Numbered from the stretch's first letter, positions 1 to 13,340 are shown. The stretch is 64,000 nt of DNA from Beaufortia kweichowensis (GCA_019155185.1 CM032804.1:9830492-9894491), one strand, 5' to 3'. The notes: a model not told the origin generated them from the sequence alone. Made by a program: numbers and translations.

Positions 1-475
1 GATCTCCTGAATAATGATGAGTAACAAAGTACAATCACGTAAACAATACTAAATGTAAACACTTGTACAGGCGGAATACCGTTTCTCCATACAATTACAG
101 TGAATACTCAGTAAGTATACAATAACTTGCATTGTAATGCACGCACACGCACAAACGGTAAAACTCCTCCGATTTGGATTATCAATTACTTCAACTGAAC
201 TATCTACAATATTTCTACCGATCCTCTTTGACTATTATCATCCACACACTCACTCTCTTCTCCGTTACTTTCCAGAACTCCGATGGAAAAGTTTAGAACT
301 AGCCCATTTGACACTGGAAGGCAGGGGTGACTGGAATAGTCCATGTGTTAAAGGGGACCACATTTTACACTTATATTAATCCATATCGAGTAAAAATGCC
401 TAGAGCTTATCATCGTTATCGACATATATTTTATCGCGATTCGATATGATATCGTTTATCGGCACAGCCCTAGTT
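1..475 (-). mobile_element. hAT-like transposon end fragment
   Basis: Read on the minus strand from about 470, the sequence begins CTAGGGCTGTGCCGATAAAC and continues through a series of CGATA/TATCG motifs down to about 391. A CAGGGCTG-type terminus followed by CGATA-rich subterminal sequence is typical of short non-autonomous hAT-family elements in fish. The other end is not seen, so the element either extends past the window start or is truncated. An 80-codon open frame at 137-379 shows no transposase similarity that I can recognise and is probably chance. Family assignment is inference from the terminus. Confidence 0.5.
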
Positions 476-1772
476 AGCATTTACCTCACTGCACTCCTGA
501 GGTCACACCCAATTCATCTACTGAAATAAATGCTTTGTATTCAAGGACAAACATCAGGTCTCTCTGAAGAGTCTAAAATTGGAGATCTAATTTAAACCCG
601 TAAATAAAATTTTTTGACAAATCTAATGTTGTAATGTAAAATGAAAAGATAAAGATATATTTAGGATTCAGCAGTATTTCTAGGTCACTATTTTTAGTGT
701 AATATAAGTAAATTTGATATTTTATAAATCATGAGTCAGCTCAACATTGTGCTGCTATGTAATTTGAAATAAACAGAAGCATTTTTATTAGGGATGTCAG
801 ACTTCTGGACCCCATATGAGAGAGAGATATGAGAACGTGAGAGAAGTTTTATTTGATTTATTTTGTTAATTTAGTTTTTTATTCTACACTTCTTTTGCAT
901 TTGATTGTCAAAAGAGGCCAAAGCAGCTGTAATATTAAGCTGATCAATGTGTGCACTTTAATTTCTCAGAGTTTTTCAGTAGTGACAGAAATGACGGTAT
1001 CCATGGGAACCTTTAAAATTCCCCTGAAGTGAAACAGCCAAAGACAAAGTCTAAATTACATCTGCCCACGGCATCTGTAACTGGAGACAGAATTTTTCTT
1101 TATACACATCCAGGGCCAGGTCTGTATGGTGGATTTGATATTGCATTTCACGTGTACAATATATGTCTCAAGTGCAATTTTAAGTGTTAAGATTTTCTCA
1201 AAATGTCTGCCATTCTTACAGGGTGGTAAACCAAACATTTCAGGGATTCTTTATAACAACATTGCAGCAGATAAATCCTAATTATAAAACATGATGTATT
1301 GTATGTTTATGAGTAAAGGATAAACATTCAAAACTTAATAGCTGCATGCATCCACCCCACATTAAACATTATAGGAGACAATAAAGCCCGCATATTTCCC
1401 TTGAGAGAAAAAAAAACTAAATAAAATGTATTTGTTTTTATATAATGTGTTAGGAGGAAGCAATTTTCATGCTTCTGTCTCAGCATTTCTTGCATCATTA
1501 TGCATGATTTGTAAAAGATCTGTCAGTGTCAAATGAAAGCCCATTATTTCTCCTTCAGCTACATAGATTTACAAGAGATCTGCTTTGTCAAAGACATTTC
1601 TTTGGTCAAGAGTTGTTTGCTGCTTTTTTATAATGAAAGTTGTCATTTTTTAGACGAGGGTTAGTTCAAGTGAGACTAAAAGAGATATCAGAGAACAGTT
1701 TAGGGCGCAGGAAGCTGACTTTGAGTTCTCGCTTTCTCTTGCTTATACTGTGAATGAATGTTGTCTATTTGT

Positions 1773-1775
<3 letters not shown>
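476..1775. other. AT-rich noncoding sequence
   Basis: No gene, RNA or clear repeat is seen. Long A/T runs and frequent stops occur in all frames. A 60-codon minus-strand frame at 1056-1238 has no recognisable domain. Confidence 0.6.
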
Positions 1776-1778
<3 letters not shown>

Positions 1779-1814
<36 letters not shown>

Positions 1815-1850
1815 TATATTATATTATATTATATACTTTAATATATATAT
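1779..1850. repeat. Compound TA / ATATT microsatellite
   Basis: A (TA)n tract of about 30 bp passes directly into about five copies of a 5-bp ATATT unit (roughly 1806-1833), followed by a further short AT run to 1852. It directly abuts the GTGACCCTG repeat that starts at 1853, so the tract may have grown from that element's end. Confidence 0.9.
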
Positions 1851-1852
1851 AT

Positions 1853-2095
1853 GTGACCCTGTCTGTGAAAATCAGGCTAAAGTCAAAAAATCTAATTCTG
1901 AAAAAAACAAGCATTAAAGTTTAAATTCACCTATAAATTTCACTATAATTTAAATCTTTATAATTATTTTACTTGGTCAATATTAAAGATATCAATTATA
2001 TTTTTTATTATATTTTAACAGAATGTTCTTAACATTATCTAGGATGATTTTATGTAGAAATCAGTATATCAAACAAAATATTAAAGAGGCAAAAT
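1853..2095 (+). mobile_element. Interspersed repeat, GTGACCCTG family, copy 1
   Basis: It starts GTGACCCTGTCTGTGAAAA and ends near a segment containing CTAGGATGATTTTATG. A second copy lies inverted at 42600-42763 and shares both the head and the tail blocks, while the middle differs in length. This head sequence is widely dispersed in cyprinid genomes. It has no coding capacity, and I do not know the formal family name. Confidence 0.7.
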
Positions 2096-2110
2096 GGTTT
2101 ACGAACAATG

Positions 2111-3539
2111 TAATTGTCTTGCAATCGCATTATGCCGCTTTAGTCATTTAGTCATTTTTATTAGTCAAGTAATTTGATCAGCTCATTAATTCCTGTTCAT
2201 GTCCTTAGGAAGAAGACACAAAAACATGATCAGCTGCAAAATGGGATTTATGGAATTACATACAAAGCAAAGTTGTTTATTTCAATTTCATCTTTGTAAA
2301 ATATTCTTCTGAGATACTGTTGACGTTGACATGTGCTGGAGTATGGTAAAAGCCGAATGGCTCTCTTCAGCTCTCTACTTTCACAGTCAGGTCATATCAG
2401 TGTCTGTCATTGGTGTTTTACAGCGTCCTGATTGACCACAGATGGCACCATGGCTGACCACTGCAGTACTCTATTACTCAAAACTCCATATCAACATGGC
2501 CAAATGTATGTGGACATCCAAATATGTGCTGTGCTGACTGTTTAATCTCAAATCATTGGGCATTAATGGAGAGTTTTTTACTGCTATAACATCTTTAATT
2601 CATCTGCGCTGGCTTGGAATATACATGGGAATGTATGTGCCATGTTGAAAATCCCTCATCTTTTTGGAACACCCCTTTCTAAATATATGTCTAATGAGCC
2701 TGTATGACTGCTTACTTGATTTAATTAATCTATTAGGAATGGGTACAGCTGTAACAGCCAAATCCATTCCTTAGAAGGTCCTGTCCACATGTTTTAGGCC
2801 ATGTAGTAAGTGTCAAAAATGCCCAAACGTCCTGGTGTTCTCTTAAGGTACACTGCACAATTTTGTCAGTTTCTGCAGCAGTTAGCACAGAAAGCTTTGC
2901 ACACAGAAGGAAACATTTGGATGTCATGAAATTTTAATAGTAATTTAGGTGCTGGTGTTTATTCAACCACTCTCCCAAGGACCCCTTGAAAGTCACAGAG
3001 GAACTTCTAATTGCTTGTACAGAGTGAAAGCTGATAATGGCTTTCACTTTACCTACATCAAGACAAGTTTGTCACCGCGTTCGTTGTGTTTTGCAAGTTG
3101 CAGCTTGACAGCATGCTCGATGGGACAGAATGAAATGTGACATCATGTCTAAGGTAAAAACATGCATGGAGTCACTTTGCTGACAAAAGAATCTGAACGA
3201 GAAAGGTGTTAGGCATGCTCTGTTTATGACATGTGGATGGGTGAACATTGTGTCGCACACAAAAATGACTTTGTGATTTTGGTAAAAAAAAATGAATACG
3301 TCCTTTTTACTGCTCAGTTTGAACTCTCTTTTACTGCTGTGCTGTCATACTCCACATACAGCAGGTAATGAGATGAAATGCTTTCAAAATGGAGAACGTC
3401 CTAATTAATATTTCATTAGGAAGATTTAACAGGCACGACATAATAACATGGTGCAAACCTCTCTCAGCATGTCAATCAGTAAAACAAACCAGTAAAAAAG
3501 TTTCCTGCCCTTGTTTCTGCCTCTGTCTTTATCTTTCTG
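2111..3539. other. Noncoding sequence
   Basis: Mostly AT-rich with no recognised gene or repeat. A short stretch at about 2310-2480 is more balanced in base composition. Small open frames at 2733-3260 lie on both strands, overlap each other and lack domains, so they are taken as chance. Confidence 0.5.
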
Positions 3540-3720
3540 AAAAATTCAGCAAAAGTATAATTAACCGGGGAACTGAACTGGGGCTCATCTCCCTCTCACG
3601 GGTGGAAATAACACTTTAATAAGCCCCAAAGGGAGCGAGCCCGCCTTGTTGACTGCTGGCAAAGCTGTGTGCTCTGTAGGTGGCAGTGGTGCGCTTTCAC
3701 AGCGGTGAACACACACAAGT
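3540..3720. promoter_or_regulatory. Candidate conserved noncoding element
   Basis: This is a short island richer in G, C and CpG than its surroundings, including the string AAGGGAGCGAGCCCGCC at about 3629. There are no long T/A runs. No open frame is convincing. The call rests only on the composition contrast, so it is weak. Confidence 0.2.
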
Positions 3721-6700
3721 ATACACACAGACCTCTCAAAGCCACAACGCATTAGAAAGAGAAAGAAAGACGTCAAGGGAGAACAGAGCCTTATGCTTAC
3801 CTCATTCTGTGTTCCTCAAGCCAAACTGTTTAAGTGGGAAGGAAAAGTACCATCTAAAGTGGAGACTGGATCAGAAAGCACAGAATGTTACCTAAATAAA
3901 TTGTGTGATTATGAAAGCATTACATAATGATTAAGAAAGCATAAGAAAGGCATGAGAGAGATTAGAAGTAGTTTACAGAAACAACTGATATAGTTATAGA
4001 CTTTCTTCAAGCGTCATTGCCATAGTTCTTCTGGATTTGTTTTTTCTCAGTTTTTTCTCTTTCTTCATGTCATAATAGACAGATTTGATGATGGTGAGAA
4101 CAGATCTCCGTGTGGTGCACCGGCTGCTGTCAGACTCTTTGTGCATACAAAACCCTCAACGGATTATTACAAATAAAGGCAAAAGTAATGTTTGGAAATG
4201 TAAACTGTATATTTCCTACTGACACGTTACAGCAAAAGATACAAATAACTGGCTTAAACACATTTATTTGGGGTGAAAATACGTGTATAACACTTTTGCA
4301 CAGTACTATATGTCATAAAAAAAAACACCACTTTCTGCACCACAAACACATTTCCTGAGTTTGAAATATAACCTAACAACGACCAGTCTACAATGTCTGG
4401 ATATAATTGGCTATTTAACAAGGACACATGTAGGTAAAGATAAGTGATGTTAAATCATTATTTTACAGATGACTTACAGATGACCAGAGAGGAAAGATCT
4501 CTTCATTGAACGCTTTTAGTTCATGGAGTTCATAATGTTCATTAGTGCTCTCAACATAACTGCACAAGGGCAAAGTGCTTTAAAGAATAAGAAACCCATA
4601 TCTCCATTCTTTCATAGCTACTTTTCTTATTTTCAACAATAAAAATGACTAAACTAAAAACACTCCCTATTAAGCCATGAAGCTCCGGTTTAGTGCACAC
4701 AAGATTTAAAACAAACACTCCATTTTCACAACACAGTTAATTTTTTAATTAGCCGTATGGTTGCGTCATTGCGTAAACAACAGTAATTATTAGTGAAAAG
4801 TGTAAATTGTAATGTTACAAAAATAGACAGTTTTAGTCTGCGTTTTTCTTCCCTTGATTTATTTTTCCCCCACACGTTCATGATTAGCTGGAGGCTTTAG
4901 AGTTGTCTGAAAGTCAAAGTGCACCCTCACCCTCCTACGCATAATTATTTGTTTAATATCAAATTAGAAATGCATATCAGCTGTGCTGCCACTTTACATT
5001 TTCCATGGATGTGATAGCAGAGTGGCAACAGACTGCCCTCTACGTGTCCTTAACAAACCTGGTGTCTAGGGACTATCAAAGATACGGTTGTCTTCCAATC
5101 ACAAATCTATCATCATCTAGCGAGCACACAATCTGGAAACTTTGGACAGAATGCTATACTGGGCCAAAGAACTGAGGATATGTGACCTATGAGACCTCAG
5201 GACAAGGATGATGACAGGTATTTGGGATAACAAAGAAAGAGGAGAAGGGACATGCCATGCCATTTCACAACACCTTAGGGGAAAGACTTGTCTGCCAGAG
5301 CTTAGAATGAAAGAGAACAAGGTCCCATCTGCCCCGGGCATATACCCCATGCCAATGAAATGGTCTGTTGCTCTTCCACAAGCCTGATGCTTTTCTAGGG
5401 AAGAAAGTATGGAAAGGATTTTGAATAAGAGATAAAATGTGTATTAATGTGGAATATAAAGATATACAATATAAAGTACTTACAAAATACAGAAGCACAA
5501 ATACAGTGATTTAAAAGAAAGTTTGCTTAGTCTTTTGCAATTACTGTTGTGCTACTGCTGCCCACACACAGCAGGTGGGAAAAGGAATTTTCTGTATATT
5601 TTCTAGGGATCATGGCATCAGTGGTTTATGAAACAATGATGAACTAATGAAAAAGAGCTTTATAACTGGGAATGAAGCCAGACGCGTGGTGTAGTAAAAG
5701 TTGTCGTTATATTAAAGAACTTATTCAGGTGCCTGAATTTCTGTGAAATGATGCTGTACTGTCTCAAGAAAAATATACCAGCTCTGTTTTATCCCAATCA
5801 CAGTTTTTTGTGTCATTACATAATTCACACAATTCCTTTTGTGAATCAGATGTGAAATGTCTCTATTATGTACCTAAAACAGTTTTCTAGTTCAGACTGC
5901 ATTAGGAGTCATTATCTGATACTACATGGCCTTTGATGTGTATAGTCGATTTCAGGTATATTATGACACATTTTCTTACTTTGGAATCAAAATAAGCTAT
6001 TTTGCTTTTATCTGTATCTCTGTTTGCAGTGATAGCTTTGTGAACGTCTGACAAAACAGGCCTGAAGGCACACAGTGTGCAGGGACAGAAACCTCAAAGC
6101 TGTTTTTCTAAAAACATTTTGACCCTAAAAAAATCAACAGTATTAAACAAATTCATTGTCCAATAGTTCTCAGTCTAATTTAACGGTGCTGCTTTTGTTG
6201 CTTCAAGCGTCAGTCTCTGGTCTGTATTTTCTGAATACTTTAAGAGAATTCGAAAGAGAAGATTAAAATTTTAAATACTCTCTTGCCTGAATGAAAGCCA
6301 CCTGGTGTTCATTCATGCCTTTTAAAAACTAATTGCAAAATAACATCCATTACAATTTCATTTACTTGCTAATGCTAATAAGGATGTTGGACTAGTAATG
6401 CATAAGTCAACTGTAAGGAAATTATGCATTTACAATTTTATTTTGGAGAAGACAAATTAAGTGTGTGATTATTTATTACTATAAGTTTTAAATAACTTAT
6501 AAAAATAAAAATATTACATTAAAACACATATTCTAATGTTTCTGTATATGAGCTCCCTTTCATCTCTATAAGTTAAGTCAGATTCTTATTAACAGGATTG
6601 TTAACATTCACACCATTGCCAAAGCACATTCATAATACAGAAATTGCTCATTTCTATTAAAGTTATTAACGTTTGGTGAACCGGCAATATCTCTTTATAT

Positions 6701-6839
6701 TCACACCAGCATTCAACCTCCATGAATCAAAAACCATTTAGAGCCACAAGCACTTAAAAATGAAGAAAAATCCACAGTAGATATTTAAAAAGTTGTAACC
6801 CAATCATTACTCCTCATGTCTTTTCTCTGATATTCAAAA
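3721..6839. other. Noncoding sequence
   Basis: Long AT-rich stretch. A more complex segment at about 5020-5400 carries two overlapping minus-strand open frames (5117-5350 and 5265-5498) with no recognisable domain. I see no RNA gene, tandem repeat or clear transposon. Confidence 0.5.
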
Positions 6840-7180
6840 ACTCAGGGGTGCAATCGCTGCTGCAGGGGTCAAGACCTCATTTGTCATCTCAGGGAGTGAT
6901 TTGAATTGCCTGATTGGGTCTCTAAAGCACCTCTGGCACAAAGTCTCCTCATTATTTTATTTGCACTTCTTGTTATGAAAGGTACCAGGGATCCCTCCCT
7001 TATACCTGCCTGATTTGGAGGCTTGCGAATGGGGTTATTGCAGCCAGCGGTGCCAGGAGTGACTTCTTGTCGAAATGTCAATCATGGTATTGATCCCTAC
7101 AGTCTCCTCTAAAGAGGAATCAGATAATCTCATCAAGCCAAATAAGAGATCAAACCCTATGGAAACAAGCATCTGAATCT
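6840..7180. promoter_or_regulatory. Candidate conserved noncoding element
   Basis: About 340 bp of balanced composition without homopolymer runs, flanked by AT-rich DNA. It contains a dense mix of transcription-factor-like words such as TTATTTGCA and CAATCATGG. The 65-codon minus-strand frame inside it has no recognised domain. The enhancer-like role is inference from texture. Confidence 0.35.
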
Positions 7181-7270
7181 GGAATAAAACAAACTTCATT
7201 CAACCATATTGCTGTAGAAATTTCTAACCATGTAGTTATTGCAGGCTATGCTGTATTTTATTTTTAATAA

Positions 7271-7515
7271 AGAGAAGGTTCACCCAAAAATCAAAATTGT
7301 GTTATCATTTATATCATTCAAACCCTGTATGTGACAAAACCTGTAGATCCTGTGGAATACAAAAGAAGATATTCTTGTCTTAGTGGTTTTGTATCCATAC
7401 AATGGAAGTCAATGGGGGCCAATGTTGTTTTTGATGTTGTACAAACGTTCTTCGAAATATCTTCTTTTGTGTTCCTCAGAATAAAAAGGTCATACAGGTT
7501 TGGAATGAAATGAGA
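7271..7515 (+). mobile_element. Decayed AGGGATAGTTCAC-type DNA transposon
   Basis: Recognisable blocks in order are GGTTCACCCAAAAATCAAAA, a TCATTC-AAACC-CTGTATG block, an ACAAAAGAAGATATT block, CAATGGAAGTCAATGGGGGC, and a second AATATCTTCTTTTGTGTTCC block near the right end. The order matches the short, non-coding, roughly palindromic DNA transposon seen complete at 22626-22893. The extreme right end is lost. The 60-codon frame at 7331-7513 is entirely inside this repeat and is not a gene. Confidence 0.8.
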
Positions 7516-8549
7516 GTGAATTCATTATAAATTACTATTAATTATTATTTATCATCATTTTTACACCTTTATTTAATCCACTGTATATCTACTGAACAAC
7601 TTTTATTGTAACAAAGGGCCTCATTCTTCTCAAAATAAAAAAAAAACAAACTACTGATGGGTCTGTAAATATGAAGTGTATTGTAAAAATGTACCGGCAC
7701 AGTCTGACGTTTTTTGGGTGTTTATTTGGGTGGTCTTATCTGTCCGCAGCAGGGAAGCAGACTGCTAGAAAGAGGCAGAGGATGCTCCACATATTCCTGA
7801 GAGGATTCAGAGATAGAGAAGAGGGCACACATCAAACAGAGAAACACCGCATGGCGTAAAAGATTCAGTCCATCGCTTCCATTTCAGTGAGCCAAGCTCC
7901 AGCTTTTGTATGTAGTACTACTGTTTGAAAAGAAAGATACCCTGTAGTTGAAATGTTGGTGCTGTCATAGATTTGATTCCAAGGAACACAAATTCTGATT
8001 AAATGTATACTTTGGGTCACTTTATACAAAGTGTGCAAAATACCTTCTGCTCTGTGGATTTACATGAAATGCAAGGATGCACAAGATTTTTAATGAAGTT
8101 ACTGCTGTTCACTTTGACTGTTTGTGTAACAGCCCACATGAATGCGCTGCTTCTGTTTTATATAAACTGACAAGTGCAACAACTAATTAGAGTATGCATA
8201 GATTTGTCTTTCAAATAAATGTTTAGAAAGACTAGAGATAAATGTTTTTAATGCTTAGAGACACCAATGTGATTAAAGTAAAACATTCTGCACAAAACAG
8301 TGTATAAATCAGAAAAGGTTACACAAATTATTGTGCCAGCCCTAAAATGTAGCAATGTACACTCCAGACACAAACAAAAAGCAACAATTTGTTTAAAGAG
8401 ACCTTTTAATTAGTATGTACCTTGATATTTCAGTTGTTGAATTAACAATTGTTTATCCAGACTGCTCTCCACAGTTATCCAAATGTAATTTCCCAAGGTA
8501 ATCCTTTGTGTGTGTAAATAGCAAACAGTAAATGATGATTCAGGAAGTG
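7516..8549. other. Noncoding sequence
   Basis: AT-rich with no recognised repeat. A 62-codon plus-strand frame at 7671-7859 has no domain and is treated as chance. Confidence 0.5.
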
Positions 8550-9070
8550 TGCGTTCTTCTCTGCAGTGCTGTGGTTAACAGAGCGCTCACGGTTATTATA
8601 GCCTCCACCTTTCTTTTCAACTTCTAACGTGACTGAAGAAAGAGTGCAGCTATTAAAGATTGGCTCAGTCCGTCAATTCAAAAAGAGCTGAAGATGCAGA
8701 ATAAGGTTTAACCACCTGGTCTCGCGGACCTCAGATAATGTATACCGTTTAGTTAAAGTATTCATAAAATATTCTGCCAGTTGCTCTTCTGAGATTGATT
8801 TCTCAGGGGCCAAAAATAGGAGGGTGTGACATTAGATCCCAGTGTGTCACAATATCATTTCAAAATGATGACTGCACATTGCTGCATATGTAGCTTAGTA
8901 AACCAGGGTGGGGTTAGATGTCACGAAAGGTATGTGGGGGAGTGGGATATCCTGTCAATAGATTAATTAAACATTTCATTAATGTCAAACAGCATTAGTC
9001 ATATGCAGATCCTCTGGGAGCTCTGCAGTCAGCTCACGTTTGCACTAATGACTATATTACTGTTATATGT
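8550..9070. promoter_or_regulatory. Candidate conserved noncoding elements (two islands)
   Basis: Two islands of complex sequence occur at about 8560-8740 and 8880-9070. The second contains homeodomain-like words (GATTAATTAAACATTTCATT at about 8961) followed by balanced sequence rich in AGCTC and CAGATC words. There is no open frame. A regulatory role is inferred from texture only. Confidence 0.35.
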
Positions 9071-9242
9071 ACGTTGTCTGAACTTTGCTTAAGATAAAGA
9101 CTTATGTAAACATGGTGATTAAGCAAATCCTTAAGCCATCAAGCGTCTCATAACTTATTATATTGAACCATATTAGAATCAAGCACTCTGATACGGTTGT
9201 TTATATGGATACGTGGCATATCAAACACTAAATAAGCTCAAA

Positions 9243-9470
9243 ATGTGAATCATTTGATCTCACAAACGTACCTTTTCGCTTCAGAAGACATTCATTAATC
9301 CACTGGAGTCACATGAATGATCATGATGGAAGTATGTGCTTTTTGTAGCTTTGTCATTCTAAGCCCTGTGTAAGAAGAAAACACAACCACACTGAAATTT
9401 TTTTTTATTATATGAGTAAATCATAAAAGAATTTTTATATTTGGGTGAACTACTCTTTGAAAGAACCATG
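9243..9470 (+). mobile_element. Decayed TTCACCC-family DNA transposon, related variant
   Basis: It contains CTTCAGAAGACATTCATTAA, then CCACTGGAGTCACATGAATG, a GCTTTTTGTAGCTTTGTC block, and at the right end ATGAGTAAATCATAAAAGAA followed by GGGTGAACTACTCTTT. The end matches the right terminus (GGGTGAACTATCCCTTT) of the same broad family as 22626-22893, but the internal part is a different subfamily. Confidence 0.75.
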
Positions 9471-10169
9471 TGAGAATATTATTAAATTACTATTAAAATA
9501 GTGTAACAGGTTCTCTTCTTTGTTCTTGCAAATCACAGAAATCGTATTTCAACAGCAGCACAATTTTTAATGTTGTTCTTTAAAACACACCGATTCATAT
9601 CTGTGATATTTTGACAAGAGGATTTGTATAGCCCAGCATTTTTGTTGACATTTCATTGACATTTATTTGCGGGCTGAGTTGTTCCCTGTTTCTCCAGCTT
9701 TGTTTTCATATATCTTTATACCTCTCGGTTGATTTATATGCTGATTTTCTCCGTTTGAAGGTAATGCCCTGGTGGCATTGGGTTCAAGGCTGAGGAAAAT
9801 ATTTTCAGTCATTCTATTTGATATACAATACACTTGCTCAATGTAAAAACCAACAGCGGTGACATTTGGCACCACAGACAGAGTTTGTGTTGTGATCACC
9901 TGTAGTGTTCTTCTAGTAATATTATATGACTGTGGAAGTTACTTATAAACTGCGAAACAGACAAAATCATGCAAGCCCATGTAAGCTATTTACCACCCAG
10001 GGAACTTGTATTCCCACATGCTGTGCTGGATTGTTAGGAAAGATTTGCTTGAATAATTTAATTACCAGTTTTAAAGAGAAGCTAATAATAACATACCTGC
10101 TTTGAAACAATAATTATGTAGACAATTGTGATTGGTGGATGACTTTAAATTGAATTCACAGTTTTTTCA
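9471..10169. other. Noncoding sequence
   Basis: No gene or repeat is recognised. A 78-codon minus-strand frame at 9663-9899 carries no identifiable domain. Confidence 0.5.
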
Positions 10170-10720
10170 CATCTTGCTCCTAGCTTAAACAGCTCCTAAA
10201 GGACCAAGCTGACATTTCCAGCTCTGTATAATATGTTAGATAACATGAGCTCTCAGCTGTAGAATAGTTTATATTTCCTTTATCCCGAGCATACGTGCTG
10301 CTTCAAAGCACAAACGATTCAGCCTACTGAAATGAATCCCCCTCCTATCAGGGAGAAAAACATGGCACAGGTTTCACAGATCATTTTCCGGGCAGAACCT
10401 GATAAGATGTTTACTAACCATCATCCCTCTGTGAGACACATTCACAGTCGGCAAAAACATGAGAGACATTAGACACGGACACAAAATGCAGAAAACCCGG
10501 CGGTTTGCTCGTTGAAGCTCGTGGAGTAATGTGACTGTCCTGGTTTTAGAGCTTCTGTCATTTACATGACTTTCATCTTCAAACCTCAGAGCCTCCAGGG
10601 GGAAATGCCTCACTTGGAAGACAGACTTCAATAATTCAAAGACGTGAAAACGACCGGTGCTCTTTAAAGACTTAAAACTGGATATGGCCTCATTGGAAAA
10701 CATGGCTCTACCTACATTTT
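10170..10720. promoter_or_regulatory. Candidate conserved noncoding element
   Basis: A complex, less AT-rich island. It holds a 109-codon minus-strand open frame (10374-10703) that shows no domain, no splice acceptor of good quality at its start, and no signal peptide, so it is more likely a by-product of composition. Enhancer function is inference. Confidence 0.3.
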
Positions 10721-11040
10721 TGCAAAGCCAGAGAAATGTACCGTCACATACAAATCACAGCATTTTCTGAGGAAAATAGTAACTCTTTATCCCTTTCCCT
10801 TACTATTGCATGACCCTTTTACCATAGTGCAAGACTTATTTAAATAACATGTGCTGCCCCATGTAAAGGTGTTTTTTCTGATCCAATAAAGGTTGCCAGA
10901 GTAGTGTTTTCTAAGATCAGGCCGCAAGATATAGAGCCGAGCAATTCAATGTAAATGTCAACCTTACCATAAAATAAATCAATACCCATGTGACGTCTCT
11001 CTCAAAGTTTCTAAAGCATTTTTAATGTTTAAAGCATGAT
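10721..11040. other. Noncoding sequence
   Basis: Nothing recognised. Confidence 0.5.
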
Positions 11041-11500
11041 TTTTCATAGTCAGGGTAAAGTGTTGTTTTCAAAATGGTCACATCCATAACAGTCAAAATT
11101 CCTCATCAATGGGTACATGAAAATGAACTATTTTATGTTCTTCCCATTTTCATTTGTTGGGTAATATTGCTTCTGTTTTGTGCAGTTTAATTCACATAAA
11201 TCTTACAAAGTATGTTGCCTCTCAAAAACGTGTGTCCTTTTTTGTCACATCCATAACACATTTTCATTTCTATTTTTTAAAATAGATCAACTCGTGCATG
11301 ATATGACTGGATATGACTCGACTGATACTCTTCTGATGTCTGGACTCAAAAGGGATTTAGTAAAATAGAAACAGATGATTCAATTTACTGGTAATAAATA
11401 CATTCCCTGAGAATTTATATTTCAAGTTTTGACTGAAAATGTCATGTCCATAACACTGGAATTTCCCAGCTTGCCATCTACAGTAGTAAAGGTTTCCCTA
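11041..11500 (+). repeat. Segment with three spaced copies of a CATCCATAACA-like motif
   Basis: A 14-15 base motif, TCACATCCATAACA or close variants, occurs at 11078-11091, 11244-11258 and 11441-11455 (the last reads GTCATGTCCATAACA). Spacing is about 165 and 197 bp. The sequence between the copies is not obviously repeated. This is probably part of one interspersed element or of a degenerate tandem unit. The family is unknown to me. Confidence 0.55.
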
Positions 11501-12939
11501 TTTTAATCTTTGTGTAGGTGTGAAAGCACTAAAATGTAACTACTGGTAATGTATGGAGCAACATTGCAATTAATGGTTACAGCTGACACGTTCCTTTCTC
11601 AATTTTGCATTTGTTAATATACCATTCTCAGTTCAAGAGGTGACAACCGTAATCACCCTACATTCTGTAAGGTAAAGTTGTAATTATTCTGCACAGCCAC
11701 AATTGACTATTGCCTATATTTACATCAGCAACACAATGTAACAGGCCCGTGCAACCTTAACCCTCATTTATCTGAACTCTGTGGGCTCTGTTCATACGTG
11801 TGGAATGCCTGACAGATAACTACCATATCCTCCACTGTAATTTACCAACATTACCAACATTCTGAGAGGTCAGGCAGTGCTTTAAACAACTCCTTAATTA
11901 AAATCTATTTAGCGCTAAGCATGAATACATAATTGTATATAATTTATATTTAAAAATATAAATAGAATTACAGTAGTAAAATTTCAACATTTCTTTTGAA
12001 TAGACATAAATAGACATTTAAATATTTGCTAAAGACAGACATCAACATCATATTTGTTACAGTAAGTCAGATTTATGTTTTTGACTTCTACATATACTTA
12101 TGCTCTCATTGGTGAATTTACATTAGTTAGGAAGTTTAATGAATTAAATGTTAAATATTAGACCATTTACTATCCAGTAGACTCTAAAAGACTTCTTGGA
12201 GGTTGTTTGTTGAGTGTCTAATAATCATAATCATGTTTCTTGCATGAGAATTATGAAATATTCTTTAATTTTTAGTAAATACGCTAAAAATGTCAATATT
12301 GAATGTAGGATTCATTAAAAACCTGATAACTGTCACAGCAGAAATTGAGTATACACATGAAAATGCACTACTGAAATAATTTTTTTCATTTTTAGATATT
12401 AGATTTTTTTTTTTTTATTATTTTTATAAATTAAAGTAACGTTAACATTTTTTTAATTATTATTTTTGTTTGTTTATTGTTATGAAAATCTGACCAATAG
12501 TTTATCTTGAGTCTACCTGTCCATCAATTTTTAGTTTGTCATGATTAAAATAAAATTCAACAATGAAATAATAAAGATAATAGGGAAAAAACATAGGTGT
12601 CCTTCCTGAGGACCAGTGACAGTTAACAGGTTAAGAATTATGAAATGTTTGGCAAGTTATTCTGTCTTGCTCATTTCTATGTGAGAATTACAAAAATCTT
12701 TCAAACAGACCTCAGTGTGTAAAAACTAAATTTATTTTTCAGTTGTCATGGGAATAATAAAGGTAATCAAACCTGTACCTGTAGGAAGAAGATTTAATAT
12801 ACAGTGGTGTGTGTATTAATATGAAATGCATATAAATGAGGTTATTTTTATTCTAACTTGAAATGGTTTTTGTCATATTGTTAATTTTCCACTCCAGTAA
12901 ATAGGTGAGCTGATGAAAAATGCATTAGGATTACACCTT
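11501..12939. other. Very AT-rich noncoding sequence
   Basis: It includes T-rich stretches around 12390-12480. No gene, RNA or defined repeat was found. Confidence 0.55.
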
Positions 12940-13340
12940 TGTGATTCAGTTTACTTTGTATTTAGTCAAAAAGGAAAATAAAAGATTAAAAGACCTTTCA
13001 GCTCAGGTTGACTCGAGGCTTATTAGGGGTGAAGCCGTGACACAGACTGTCGAGACGGCTTTCTTAAATGATTCAGGCAGATGTTTAGCTGAAGTCAATC
13101 AGGGCGGCTGGGCGAGAGGATGGGGAGCATATTTTTGGCCTCTGGTTAAGGTGGCAGAAGTGTTTCAATGAGGATGCAATCAGCTTTCATTAGGAATCCC
13201 ATCTATTCTTTCTAATTGTGATTTTTTTTTGTCCATGAGAGGAGAAAGTAGCTGCCATATTAATGAGAGGTCATTACACCTGACCTCAAAGTCTATGTTA
13301 AAGTTCAGATTTCTTCATCGCCAAATGTTAAATTAGTGTG
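12940..13340. promoter_or_regulatory. Candidate conserved noncoding element
   Basis: A complex island with CpG dinucleotides at about 13010-13170, then a stretch containing words such as AATGAGGATGCAATCAGC and TTTCATTAGGAATCCC. A 76-codon plus-strand frame (12941-13171) lies inside without a domain. Texture resembles vertebrate developmental enhancers, and that is inference. Confidence 0.4.
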
